From the NCBI RefSeq assembly GCF_900142195.1, contig NZ_FRAB01000020.1, positions 1-64,000 of the forward strand: a stretch of 64,000 bases of DNA. Direction: 5' to 3'. The position numbers were made by a program, and so were the translations under genes. Source of the DNA: Paraburkholderia terricola (GTDB taxonomy: Bacteria; Pseudomonadota; Gammaproteobacteria; Burkholderiales; Burkholderiaceae). This document shows, in pieces, positions 23,600 through 33,900 of this stretch. Every line of letters starts with the position of its first letter. Position 1 is the stretch's first letter. Under the pieces are notes generated by a model. The model made no database searches and was not told the DNA's origin. It saw only the letters and a program-made list of their open reading frames with translations.

Positions 23600-24802
23600 T
23601 CAAGTGTACAAAGAAACCTCCGGCAATGTCCCGCTCAGTGCATAACGGCCGACGTCACGCACACGATAGTCGAGCGGATCGTGCAGCGTATGCACGCGAG
23701 CGTTGCGCCAGAACCGGTCGAGCGCGAGCGGAGCATGCGTGGCGCGAGCGCCGCAGGCGTCGAACAGTTTTTCGCTGACGTCGAGCGCGGCGCGATGCGC
23801 CAGGATTTTCGCCTCCGACGTGGCGAGCGCGACGTGCGCGCGGGCTTCCGCGGAAAGCGCCGGACCTTGTTGCCACGCGTCCTCGAGTGCATAAGCGGCG
23901 CGGGTCGCCAGCGCTTCCGCGCTCACCGCTTGCAGGCGCATCTCGCCGAAACGCTGGATCAGGTAAGGATCGTCGGTGGCCTTGTCGACGCCGGAGCTGA
24001 TCCACGGCTTGCCATGCTGATTGACGTAGCCGCGCGCTTCCTCGAGCGCACCTTGCGCGATGCCCACGAACAGATTGATCAACACCTGCTGCGAAACCAG
24101 CGTGCGCAAACTCGCATACGGCGTATCGGCGCGCACGAGCACCTCATGCGGCTCGACCCTGACCTGCGCGAAGGACACGCTGCCGCTGTCGGTCTGCCGC
24201 TGACCGATCGGATTCCAGTCTTCGTGGACGGCGATGCCCTCGCGCGTGGTCGGCACCACGGCGAACACCGGTTTGCCGCTGGCCGGATCGTGCGCGGAGA
24301 CGGTCATCATCCGCGAGCCGCGCGTGCCCGAGCAAAAGCCCTTCTGGCCGTCGAGAAGAAAGCCGCCGTCGCCGCTCGCGCTCGCGACGAGCCGCGTGTC
24401 GAGCGGATTGACCGCATTGCCCCACCACCAGCGCCCTTCCACGGTGCCGCCCAGATAGCGTGCGCGTTGTTCGGGGTTGCCCCATACATTGACGCTGACC
24501 ACCTGCAAGCAGGTAAAGCCCAACAGATGCGCCAGCGCACTATCGACCGCCGCGATCTTGCGAATCGTCTCGTAGATGTCGGGCCAGCGCGCGCCGAGCC
24601 CGCCGAATTCGCGCGGCACGGCAAGCGTGAGCAGTCCCGCGTCCGCGATCCATTGTTTTTCCTGGGCTGCGTGGCCGCCGTCGCGATCGCGCTGCGCGGC
24701 GCTGGCGCGCAATGCGTCGAGCAAGCCGGCGAGATCGCGCACCACGGGCGCGGCGCACGCCTGCTGCGTTTGCAGCGCCTCGGGATGACGGGGTTCGTTC
24801 AT
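23600..24802 (-). CDS. DszC/SfnB-like flavoprotein (acyl-CoA dehydrogenase fold)
   Basis: A 400-residue flavoprotein with the acyl-CoA dehydrogenase fold, closest in character to reduced-flavin sulfur monooxygenases (DszC, SfnB). Motifs: LAVPREFGGLGARWPDIYET near 55-75, GQKGFCSGTRGSRMMTVSA near 150-170 and a C-terminal DACGARATHAPLALDRFWRN. Last gene of the operon with NlpA-type binding protein, flavin monooxygenase, MetN and MetI, so it probably attacks an imported organosulfur compound to release sulfite. The substrate is not known. Confidence 0.85.
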   Translation of the reverse strand: MNEPRHPEALQTQQACAAPVVRDLAGLLDALRASAAQRDRDGGHAAQEKQWIADAGLLTLAVPREFGGLGARWPDIYETIRKIAAVDSALAHLLGFTCLQVVSVNVWGNPEQRARYLGGTVEGRWWWGNAVNPLDTRLVASASGDGGFLLDGQKGFCSGTRGSRMMTVSAHDPASGKPVFAVVPTTREGIAVHEDWNPIGQRQTDSGSVSFAQVRVEPHEVLVRADTPYASLRTLVSQQVLINLFVGIAQGALEEARGYVNQHGKPWISSGVDKATDDPYLIQRFGEMRLQAVSAEALATRAAYALEDAWQQGPALSAEARAHVALATSEAKILAHRAALDVSEKLFDACGARATHAPLALDRFWRNARVHTLHDPLDYRVRDVGRYALSGTLPEVSLYT

Positions 24803-24862
24803 GCAATGTCCACGTGAAAAGGTTTGACGAGCGACGCAAGCATCATAAGCGCGGTCCGGCCG

Positions 24863-25519
24863 TCACGCGCGCTGCGCCAACCGTCGCACGAAGCGGTCGC
24901 CGACGAACTGCACGGCCGTCACGATGACGATCAGCAATACGATCACCGTCACCATCACCGTGGTATCGAAACGCTGATAGCCGTAACGGATCGCCAGATC
25001 GCCGAGGCCGCCCGCGCCGACCGCGCCCGCCATTGCGGACGAGCCGATCATCGCCACCACCGTGATCGTGAAGCCGCCGAGAATGCCGGGAAGCGCTTCA
25101 GGCAGCAGCACGTGCCAGATGATGTGACGCCGTTGCGCGCCCATCGCCTGCGCGGCTTCAATCAAACCGCGGTCCACTTCGCGCAGGCTCACTTCGGCCA
25201 CGCGCGCAAAAAACGGAATCGCCGCGATGCTGAGCGGCACGATCGCGGCCCATACGCCGATCGTCGTGCCGATCAGCAAGCGCGTCAACGGCAGCAGCGC
25301 GACCAGCAGAATGATGAACGGCGTGGAGCGGAACACGTTGACGAGCGCGCCGAGCGTGCTGTTCACCGCGCGCTTTTCGAAGATGCCGCCGCGTGTCGTG
25401 GTCACCAGCACCAGCGCCAGCGGAATGCCGGCCAACGCCGCGACGAACGCGGAGACGCCGACCATCACGACGGTGTCGCGAATCGCGTCCGCGAGTTCCG
25501 AGAGCCAGAGATCAGACAT
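24863..25519 (-). CDS. metI: Methionine-type ABC permease
   Basis: A 218-residue inner-membrane permease with five helices and the EAA loop (LIEAAQAMGAQRRHIIWHVL, then PEALPGILGGFTITVV), as in MetI. The start overlaps the end of the ATPase gene by eight bases. Given the two flavin monooxygenases in the operon, the cargo may be a sulfonated or oxidised methionine-like compound rather than methionine. Confidence 0.88.
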   Translation of the reverse strand: MSDLWLSELADAIRDTVVMVGVSAFVAALAGIPLALVLVTTTRGGIFEKRAVNSTLGALVNVFRSTPFIILLVALLPLTRLLIGTTIGVWAAIVPLSIAAIPFFARVAEVSLREVDRGLIEAAQAMGAQRRHIIWHVLLPEALPGILGGFTITVVAMIGSSAMAGAVGAGGLGDLAIRYGYQRFDTTVMVTVIVLLIVIVTAVQFVGDRFVRRLAQRA

Positions 25520-26669
25520 AGCCAAGCACCTCGACGTGATTGGCGTAGCCGCGCGCGCGCTCGACGAGCGTCGCGATCTGCTTTTGAATCGTGCCGTGCG
25601 CATTCGCGCGCACTTGCGCGGACACGACCAGACGCCCTTGCGCATGCCCCTGAATCCTGTCGATGCCGCCATGCACGAAGCTCACGCGCCCGCCTTCGAC
25701 GCTCAGCGCCGAAGTCAGCCCGCCGAGATCCGGCTCGCGCGCATCGGCTCCGGTGAAACGCACGTCGAGCAGAATCCGCGCATCGGCGTGCGCGATGTCG
25801 TGCAAAGGCTTGATGCGTTCAGCGAGATCCGCGGGCAAGTCGTGCACCAGCGTGCGCAGCAAGGCGCGCGTCGCATCGTGCCGGGGATCGCCGAACACGC
25901 GCCACACCGGTCCGCTTTCCACCACTTCCCCGCGCTCGATCACGGCAACCGTATCGCAGACTTCGCGAATCACCTGCATTTCGTGCGTGATCAAAACGAT
26001 GGTGAGGTCGAGCCGCCGATTGATATCGCGCAGCAACGCGAGAATCGCCTGCGTCGTTTCGGGATCGAGTGCGGACGTGGCTTCGTCGCAAAGCAGAATC
26101 TCAGGATCGGTGACGAGAGCCCGCGCGATGCCGACGCGCTGTTTCTGACCACCGGAGAGGCTCGCCGGATAAGCGTCGCGTTTGGCGGACAGGCCGACCA
26201 GTTCGAGCAGCGCGTCGACCTTGGTGTCGATCACCGCTTTCGGCGTGCCGGCGATTTTCAGCGGCAACGCAATGTTCTCGCGCACGGTTTTCGCGGAAAG
26301 CAGATTGAAGTGCTGAAACACCATGCCGATGCGCCGCCGCAATGTAACAAGGCCGCGTTCGTCGAGTTCGCCGACGCTCACGCCGTTCACGCGCACGCTG
26401 CCTGAACTCGGCTTCTCCAACCCGTTCACGAGCCGCAGCAGCGTCGACTTGCCCGCGCCGCTGCGGCCGATAATGCCGAACACTTCGCCGTGCGCCACGT
26501 TCAGCGTAACGTTCGACAGCGCCGCAGTCGGCACGCCGCGTGCATGAGTGAAGGTCTTGCCTACGTCGTCGAATACGACGGCGGCTCGCGTCGCCTGATG
26601 CGAACCAGGATTCGATGCGAGGGACGGCGCGTCTTCAATGAACTGCGGCACGTCGAATAGATTAGCCAT
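25512..26669 (-). CDS. metN: Methionine-type ABC ATPase
   Basis: A 385-residue ATP-binding subunit. Walker A GRSGAGKST, signature LSGGQKQRVGIARAL, Walker B ILLCDEATSALDPETTQ, and a C-terminal NIL domain (about 300-385), the regulatory methionine-binding domain of MetN. GAGAGGAG before ATG 26669 fixes the start; the N-terminus is about 30 residues longer than usual (DVPQFIEDAPSLASNPG). The gene begins 13 bases after the flavin monooxygenase stop. Confidence 0.9.
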   Translation of the reverse strand: MANLFDVPQFIEDAPSLASNPGSHQATRAAVVFDDVGKTFTHARGVPTAALSNVTLNVAHGEVFGIIGRSGAGKSTLLRLVNGLEKPSSGSVRVNGVSVGELDERGLVTLRRRIGMVFQHFNLLSAKTVRENIALPLKIAGTPKAVIDTKVDALLELVGLSAKRDAYPASLSGGQKQRVGIARALVTDPEILLCDEATSALDPETTQAILALLRDINRRLDLTIVLITHEMQVIREVCDTVAVIERGEVVESGPVWRVFGDPRHDATRALLRTLVHDLPADLAERIKPLHDIAHADARILLDVRFTGADAREPDLGGLTSALSVEGGRVSFVHGGIDRIQGHAQGRLVVSAQVRANAHGTIQKQIATLVERARGYANHVEVLGYV

Positions 26670-26682
26670 TGCTTCGCTCCTC

Positions 26683-28089
26683 TCAGGCATTCACTGCGCT
26701 CGGCAGGTGGTGTCGCGCATGACGCCGATGCCTGGCGCCGGCATGCACGTCGGGCAGCCGCGCTCGGCCGGCGCCGAACAGCTTTTCGCGCAGCGTCGGC
26801 GCGGCATCGTAATCTTCCTTATAGACGCCGCGGTTCTGCAACTCCGGCACGACCAGATTCACGAAGTCCTCGAACGATTCCGGCATCACCGTGCGTGTCA
26901 GATTGAAACCGTCGACACCCGCTTCCTCGATCCACGACACCAGTTCGTCCGCGATCTGCTGCGGCGAGCCGACCACCGGTTTCGCGCGGCCGCCGAGCGT
27001 CATCTGTTCGAGTACCTTGCGCTTGGTCCACACGCCGCTCACGCTCTTTTTCGAAATAGCTTCGACGGCGGATTGCATCGACTCGGTCTTCACATACGAG
27101 ATCGGCTCGTCCAGCTCGTATTGCGAGAAGTCGATGCCGGTCGAACTGGAGAAATGCGCGAGGCCGCCTTCGGCACTCGCATAACGCCGGTACTCGTCGA
27201 ACTTCTCCCGCGCCGCGCGTTCCGTTTCGCCGACGACAACCGTGATGCCCGCGAAGATTTTTATATCGTCCGCGGCACGCCCGTAGCTCACCGCGCGCGC
27301 GCGGATGTCGTCGACAATGGAGCGCGTGAGCGGCTTGTTCTGCCCGCCGACGAACACGCATTCCGCGTGACGTGCCGCGAAATCGACACCCCGGCTCGAC
27401 GAACCCGCCTGGTAAAGCACCGGCGTGCGTTGCGGCGACGGCTCGCTCAAATGAATGGCGTCGATCGAATAATACGGACCGTCGTGCTTCACGCGATGCA
27501 CCTTGTCGGGATGCGAGAAGATGCGCGCCGCGCGGTCGCGCACCACCGCATCGTCTTCCCAGCTTTGCTCCCACAGCTTGTAGACCACGTCCATGTAATC
27601 GTCGGCGCGATCGTAGCGGTCGTCGTGGCTGATCTGCTGCGCGAGCCCCATGCCGCGCGCCGCGCTGTCCAGATAGCCGGTGACGATGTTCCAGCCCACC
27701 CGGCCCCTGGTCAGATGATCGAGCGTCGACATGCGGCGTGCGAACAGATACGGCGGCTCGTAGGTCAGATTCGACGTGACGCCGAAACCGATATGCTGCG
27801 TCACGTGCGCCATCGCGGGGACGATCAGGGACGGATCGTTGATCGGAATCTGCACCGATTCGCGCAACGGCGTGTCCGGGCCGCCTTGATAAACGTCGTA
27901 GACGCCGACGATATCCGCGAGAAAGATGCCGTCGAATTTGCCGCGCTCCAGTGTTTGCGCAAGACTCGTCCAATAGTCGAGATCCGTGTAATGCGCGGAG
28001 CGGTCGCGCGGATGCGTCCACAAGCCATGATTGATATGACCGACGGCGTTCATGTTGAACGCGTTCAGCAGAATCTTTTTCTTCGCCAT
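26683..28089 (-). CDS. LLM-class FMN monooxygenase, NtaA/SnaA/DszA type
   Basis: A 468-residue, FMNH2-dependent monooxygenase of the bacterial luciferase family. Typical motifs: LLNAFNMNAVGHINHGLWTH at the start, LTRGRVGWNIVTGYLDSAAR near 145, and AGSSSRGVDFAARHAECVFV near 245. It needs a flavin reductase, which is not encoded here. Expected chemistry is oxygenation and cleavage next to C-S or C-N. AAAGGAG before ATG 28089. Operon position between binding protein and MetN supports a role in sulfur scavenging. Confidence 0.88.
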   Translation of the reverse strand: MAKKKILLNAFNMNAVGHINHGLWTHPRDRSAHYTDLDYWTSLAQTLERGKFDGIFLADIVGVYDVYQGGPDTPLRESVQIPINDPSLIVPAMAHVTQHIGFGVTSNLTYEPPYLFARRMSTLDHLTRGRVGWNIVTGYLDSAARGMGLAQQISHDDRYDRADDYMDVVYKLWEQSWEDDAVVRDRAARIFSHPDKVHRVKHDGPYYSIDAIHLSEPSPQRTPVLYQAGSSSRGVDFAARHAECVFVGGQNKPLTRSIVDDIRARAVSYGRAADDIKIFAGITVVVGETERAAREKFDEYRRYASAEGGLAHFSSSTGIDFSQYELDEPISYVKTESMQSAVEAISKKSVSGVWTKRKVLEQMTLGGRAKPVVGSPQQIADELVSWIEEAGVDGFNLTRTVMPESFEDFVNLVVPELQNRGVYKEDYDAAPTLREKLFGAGRARLPDVHAGARHRRHARHHLPSAVNA

Positions 28090-28131
28090 CGTGCGGCTCC
28101 TTTCTGTTCCGGCCACGCCTAACCGCTTTCG

Positions 28132-28971
28132 TTACCAGGCGACGGCGTAAAGCGTGCCGAAGGCTTTGTCGAGCGCGGCGCGCACGGCCGGCGAATGCTG
28201 ATAGATCGCGATGAACTTGCGGATACGCGGATCGTTCGCGCTTTCCGGACGCACGACCCACTGGATCGCGTAGTTCTTGTTCTCCAGCCCGTCGAACAGC
28301 AGCGCGCTATTCGGATCGGTGGTGCCCGCGAGCTTGATGAAGCTCGGGTAGCCTTGCGCGAGGTCGACGTCGTCGAGCGAACGGGCCAGTTGCGACGCTT
28401 CGAGCTGCACGATCTTCAGATGCTTCGGGTTGTCGATGATGTCGAGCGTCGTGGCGCGATAGTCGATACCCGGCGTCAGCTTGATGAGGCCGGCGCGTTG
28501 CAGCAACAACAGACCGCGGCCGCCATTGACCGGATCGTTGGCGATCGCGACCGTGGCGCCGTTCTTCAATTCGTCGAAGCGCTTGATCTTCTTCGAGTAC
28601 AGGCCGATCTTCATGATCGTGCCCGGCGCGATCGCGACGAAGTTATAGCCGCCCTGCTTCTTCGCGTTCTCCAGAAACGGAATGTGCTGGAAGTAGTTGA
28701 CGTCGATATCCTTGTTGGCGAGCGCCGCGTTCGGCGTATTCCAGTCGGTGAACTCGATGATCTTGACGTCGAGTCCCTGCTCCCTGGCTTCGCGCGCGGC
28801 AACTTTGAGCGCCTCGATTTGCGGGCTGGTGGCGGTGCCGATCTTCAGCGTGGGCACATCCGCCGCGAATGCCGACGTGGCGGACAACGCCAGCGCGAGA
28901 CCGAATGCGCCGAAAAGCGTGCGAGCCGGCGCATTGAAAGAGCGCAGCAATGTGGATAGAGAAATGCGCAT
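28132..28971 (-). CDS. metQ: NlpA/MetQ-family substrate-binding protein
   Basis: A 279-residue periplasmic binding protein. Signal peptide about 1-36, probably cut after SAFA before ADVPTLKIGTA; no lipobox cysteine, so soluble rather than a lipoprotein. Typical NlpA sequences: DVNYFQHIPFLENAKKQGG, GATVAIANDPVNGGRGLLLL, LDDVDLAQGYPSFIKLAG. First gene of the sulfur operon. Ligand inferred as an organosulfur or methionine-like compound. Confidence 0.88.
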   Translation of the reverse strand: MRISLSTLLRSFNAPARTLFGAFGLALALSATSAFAADVPTLKIGTATSPQIEALKVAAREAREQGLDVKIIEFTDWNTPNAALANKDIDVNYFQHIPFLENAKKQGGYNFVAIAPGTIMKIGLYSKKIKRFDELKNGATVAIANDPVNGGRGLLLLQRAGLIKLTPGIDYRATTLDIIDNPKHLKIVQLEASQLARSLDDVDLAQGYPSFIKLAGTTDPNSALLFDGLENKNYAIQWVVRPESANDPRIRKFIAIYQHSPAVRAALDKAFGTLYAVAW

Positions 28972-29304
28972 GGTGAACTCGTAAAGTCGTGACGTATCGG
29001 TTTTGAGGCGAGCCGGTCCAACGGCACGCGGCGACGCATGCCGGAGAACATCGGGCAACGGAAATCCGCGACGCGCGGCTTAGCCCGCGCGTGGCAGTGA
29101 CAGGAAGCGCCAGTCGGTCAGCGCGAACAGCGGAAAGTCGGACAGGTCATCGCCTCTCTCCAGATGAGGTGCGGCCCATGATAGAGGCGGCGAAACCAGT
29201 GGTCTACGAAGGGATTTTCGGAAGGAAAGCGGGAAAAATGATTTGGCGGGACGTTGTGGGGAATAGAACCGCTGAAAACCGCGCCGTCGCGCTGCTGCCC
29301 AAAT
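28972..29304. other. Promoter region of the sulfur operon, no gene
   Basis: A 333-base region between the binding-protein start and the ceo terminator. The only open frames are short and lack ribosome sites. The operon promoter is expected here, but no LysR or sulfur-regulator site was recognised. Confidence 0.4.
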
Positions 29305-29341
29305 AAAAACGCCGGGCCGCGCAACCGCGCGCCCCGGCGTT
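29305..29341 (-). terminator. Terminator of the ceo efflux operon
   Basis: Reading the minus strand, AACGCCGGG and CCCGGCGTT pair and are followed by TTTTTATTT. A nested CGCGC stem strengthens it. It lies 26 bases after the opcM stop codon. Confidence 0.85.
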
Positions 29342-29366
29342 CACCACTAACAACTGATCTAAACAC

Positions 29367-30947
29367 CTACCGCTTCGCTACCTGTTCCGTCACCGCCGGA
29401 GCAGAAGCAGAAGCAGCAGCAGAAGCAGCAACCGCACCCGAAGCCGGCGCAACCGACCCCACCGCGGCATCCGGCGCCTTCACGTCGCTCCATCCACCAC
29501 CCAACGCGCGAATCAGATTAACCGTCGCCACCGCCTGCGTGCCCGACAAATGACTCGCCTGTAGTTGCGTTTGGAGCACCTGCCGCTCGCCGTCGATCAC
29601 GTCCAGATAGCTGACCGCGCCCTCGGTGTACTGCGTGCGCGACAGATGCGCCGCGCGCTGCGATGCCTGCACCGCATTGTTCTGCTCGCGCATCTGATCG
29701 TCGAGCAAACGCAGATCGGCCAGGTTGTCCTCCACCTCGCGGAACGCCACCAGCACCTGTTGACGATATTGCGCGACGTCCTCGTCGTACTTCGAGCGAG
29801 CTTGCGCGAGGTTCGCCTTGCGGCGGCCGCCGTCGAACAGAGGCAAGGTCAGCGCCGTGCCGGCGAACGGCCCGAGAATGAACGCACGGCTCGACCACAT
29901 GAACAGATCGCCCAAGGTCGCCGACTCATAACCGAATGCGCCCGTGATATCGAGCTTCGGGAAGAACGCCGACTTCGCGAGACCCACCCGCGCGTTCGCC
30001 GCCGCCATTGCCCGCTCCGCCGCCGAAATATCCGGCCGGCGTTCGAGCAGGGCCGAAGGCAAACCAGGCGGCACGCGCACCGTGACCGGCGCAAGCGGCG
30101 CTTCCGCGAACGAGAAATCCGCCGGCGGCTTGCCGAGCAGAATCGCGAGGCTATGCTCGGACGCCGCCCGCTGACGCGCCACGCCCACCGCATCGGCGCG
30201 CGCGCTGGCCAGTTCATTGCGGGCGCGCGACACGTCCAGTTCGCTGATATCGCCTTCCTTGAAACGCCGTTCGACCAGCTTCAGCGTGTCCTCGCGCAGC
30301 GCCACGGTGCGGCGGTACAGATCCTGATCCGTGTCGAGTTCACGCAGTTGAAAATAGTTCTGCGCGACGTCGGCCTGCAACGACAACTGCACTGAACGGA
30401 ACAGCGCTTCGCTTTGCTGCTCGTCCGCTTGCGACGCGTTCACGTTGGAACCGACGCGCCCGAACAGATCGGCTTCGTACGACGCGCCCACCTGCGCGCG
30501 CCAGATCGTGCCCGTCGTACCGCCCGCGCTGGCCGGCTGGAATTGCGAGGCCGCCGAAACGCGCTCACGCGTCGGGCCGAAGCCCGCGTCGAGCTTCGGG
30601 AACCAGTCCGAGCGCGCCGCCCGCGTCACCGCGCGCGCCTGTTGCACGCGCGCCGCCGCCGCCTTCAGATCCTGATTCGCGGCGGCCGCCTGCTCTTCCA
30701 GCGCGTTCAACTGCGGGTCGCCGAAAATCGTCCACCATTGGCCGCGATGCGCGTCGTCAGCGGGCTGGGCCTGCTTCCACGTGCCCGTGTCCTGTGCGGA
30801 AGCGGCAGGCGTTTCCTTGAACGCGGCCGGCGTATCCACCTCCGCCCGCTTATACGTGGGCTCCACCGAGCAGGCGGCGAGCAGCGCGACCAGCAAACCG
30901 CTGGTAGCCGCCCGCCCCCACCCGCCCAAAGATTCAAAACGTTTCAT
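29367..30947 (-). CDS. opcM: RND efflux outer membrane lipoprotein OpcM
   Basis: A 526-residue outer-membrane channel of the OprM/NodT family. Lipobox LLAAC with Cys26; two efflux-protein repeats (about 65-275 and 285-480) with PERRPDI-like SALLERRPDISAAERAMAAA. The C-terminus after about 490 is an Ala/Ser-rich tail. It is the last gene of the operon, 14 bases after ceoB, and would form the exit duct of the tripartite pump. Confidence 0.92.
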   Translation of the reverse strand: MKRFESLGGWGRAATSGLLVALLAACSVEPTYKRAEVDTPAAFKETPAASAQDTGTWKQAQPADDAHRGQWWTIFGDPQLNALEEQAAAANQDLKAAAARVQQARAVTRAARSDWFPKLDAGFGPTRERVSAASQFQPASAGGTTGTIWRAQVGASYEADLFGRVGSNVNASQADEQQSEALFRSVQLSLQADVAQNYFQLRELDTDQDLYRRTVALREDTLKLVERRFKEGDISELDVSRARNELASARADAVGVARQRAASEHSLAILLGKPPADFSFAEAPLAPVTVRVPPGLPSALLERRPDISAAERAMAAANARVGLAKSAFFPKLDITGAFGYESATLGDLFMWSSRAFILGPFAGTALTLPLFDGGRRKANLAQARSKYDEDVAQYRQQVLVAFREVEDNLADLRLLDDQMREQNNAVQASQRAAHLSRTQYTEGAVSYLDVIDGERQVLQTQLQASHLSGTQAVATVNLIRALGGGWSDVKAPDAAVGSVAPASGAVAASAAASASAPAVTEQVAKR

Positions 30948-30960
30948 TATTGTTTTCTCC

Positions 30961-33900
30961 TCAAGCGTCCGTCACCGGCGCGCCATAGTGCGGCGCATCC
31001 TTCTGCGCGACGTGAATCGTTCCGCCGGCCAGCGTGCGCAGCACCACATAGAACACAGGGGTCAGCATCAAGCCGAACAGCGTCACGCCGAGCATGCCGA
31101 AGAACACCGCGATACCCATCGCGTGACGCATTTCCGAACCGGCTCCGCTCGACAGCACCAGCGGCACCACACCCATGATGAACGCGATCGACGTCATCAG
31201 AATCGGGCGCAGACGCAAGCGGCTCGCCTCGATCGCCGCAGAGAGCGGCGTATGTCCGTCATGCTCCAGTTCGCGTGCGAACTCGACGATCAGAATCGCG
31301 TTCTTCGCGGACAAGCCCACCAGCACCATCAAACCGATCTGCGTGAAGATGTTGTTGTCGCCCTGCGTGAGCCACACGCCGGTCAGCGCGGACAGCACGC
31401 TCATCGGCACGATCAGGATCACCGCGAGCGGCAGCGTCAGGCTTTCATACAGCGCGGCGAGCACGAGGAACACGAGCAGCACGCTGATCGGGAACACCCA
31501 CAGGCCCGCATTGCCGGCGAGAATCTGCTGATACGTCAGGTCGGTCCATTCGAGCTTCACGCCATGCGGCAGGACTTGCGCCGCGACGCGTTCGGCCGCC
31601 GCTTGCGCCTGGCCCGACGAGAAGCCCGGCGCGGGTCCGCCGTTGATGTCGGCCGCCGTATAGCCGTTGTAACGCACCACCATTTCCGGACCATACGTCG
31701 GCGTCACCGCCACCAGCGACGACAACGGCACCATGTCGCCCGCCGTGTTACGCGTCTTCAGTTGCAGGATGTCGTCGGCGCGTTGACGGAACGGCGCGTC
31801 CGCCTGCACCCGCACCTGATACACGCGGCCAAAGCGGTTGAAGTCGTTCACATACAGCGAGCCCAGATAGATCTGCATCGTGTTGAACACGTCCGTGACC
31901 GGCACGCCGAGTTGCTTGGCCTTCACGCGATCCAGGTCGACGTTCAATTGCGGCACGTTGATCTGATAGCTGGAGAAGGTCGGGCCGAGCTCAGGCGTTT
32001 GCGCCGCCTTCTTCACGAAGGCCTCCGCGGCCTTGTTCAACTCCGCGTAACCGAGCGCGCCGTGGTCCTCCAACTGCATCTTGAAGCCGCCGAGCGTACC
32101 GAGACCGAGCACCGGCGGCGGCGGGAACACCGCCACGAACGAGTCCTTGATCGCGCCATATTGCTGGTTCAACGCGCCGGCAATCGCACCGGCCGAGAGC
32201 TTCTTGTCGCCACGCTCCTTGAAGGGCTTGAGCGTCACGAACACGATGCCCGCGCTCGAACTGTTGGTAAAGCCGTTCACCGACAAACCAGGGAACGCCA
32301 CCGCGCTTTCCACGCCGGGTTGCTTCAGCGCGATAGCACTCATGTCGCGGATCACTTTTTCCGTGCGATCCAGCGATGCGCCGTTCGGCAATTGCGCAAA
32401 GGCGATCAGGTACTCCTTGTCCTGCGCCGGCACGAAACCGCCCGGCACGACGCGCGAGACCAGCACCGTCAGGCCCACCAGGACCGCGTAGACCGCGAGC
32501 ATGGCGCCCTTGCGGCGCAGCACGCCAGTCACGCCGCGGCCATAGGCCGTCGAGCCGCGATGAAAGACCTTGTTGAAGCGCTTGAAGAAGCCGCCCAGCA
32601 AGCGATTCATCACACGCGTGAGGACATCTTCCTTCGCGCCGTGGCTACGCAGCAGCATCGCGGAGAGCGCCGGCGACAACGTGAGCGAATTGAATGCCGA
32701 GATCACCGTCGAGATCGCAATGGTCATCGCGAACTGCTTGTAGAACTGGCCCGTCAAGCCGGTCATGAAGGCGAGCGGCACGAACACGGCGACCAGCGTC
32801 AGCGCAATGGCGATAATCGGCCCGCTCACTTCCTGCATCGCCTTGTATGTCGCGTCGCGCGCACTCAGCCCGTTTTCGATGTTCCGCTCGACGTTCTCCA
32901 CCACCACGATCGCGTCGTCCACCACGATCCCGATGGCGAGCACCATGCCGAACAACGACAACGCGTTGATCGAGAAGCCGAATGCGAGCAGCAGGGAAAA
33001 CGTGCCCACGATCGAGACCGGCACCGCGATCAACGGAATGATCGACGCACGCCACGTTTGCAGGAACACGATCACGACGATCACCACGAGCGCGATGGCT
33101 TCGAGCAGCGTATGCACGACCGCCTCGATGCTCGAACGCACGAACTGCGTCGGGTCGTAGACGATCTTGTATTCGACGCCCGCCGGCATGTCTTCCGCGA
33201 GTTCCTTCATCGCGGAGCGCACTTCATCGGAAATCGCGAGCGAGTTCGCGCCCGGCGCCTGGTTGATGGCGAGCGCCACCGCCGGCTTGTTGTCGAGCAG
33301 CGAACGCAGACCGTATTCGGAAGCCGCAAGCTCGACGCGCGCGATGTCGCGCAGGTACGTCACGCCGCCATCCGGCGCGGTCTTGACGATGATGTCGCCG
33401 AATTCGCCCTCGGTCTTCAGGCGGCCGCGCGCATTCACCGACAACTGCAACTGCGTGCCCGGCACCGAAGGCGATGCGCCGATCACACCGGCCGCCACCT
33501 GAACGTTCTGCTCACGGATCGCATTGACCACTTCGGTCGCCGTCAAACCACGCTGCGCGACTTTCTGCGGATCGAGCCACACGCGCATCGCGTAGTCGCC
33601 CGAACCCCACAACTGCACCTGGCCCACGCCCTGAATCCGCGCCAACCGATCCTTGACGTTGAGCAGCGCGTAGTTGCGCAGATACGTCATGTCGTAGCGA
33701 TTGTTCGGCGAGATCAGGTGGACCACCATCGTCAGCGTCGGCGAACTCTTGATGGTCGTGATGCCGAGGCGTTGCACGTCTTCCGGCAGACGCGGCAGCG
33801 CCTGATTGACGCGGTTCTGCACCAGTTGCGTCGCGAGGTCGGGATTCGTGCCGAGCTTGAAGGTGACCGTGAGCGTGAGATTGCCGTCGCTATTCGCTTG

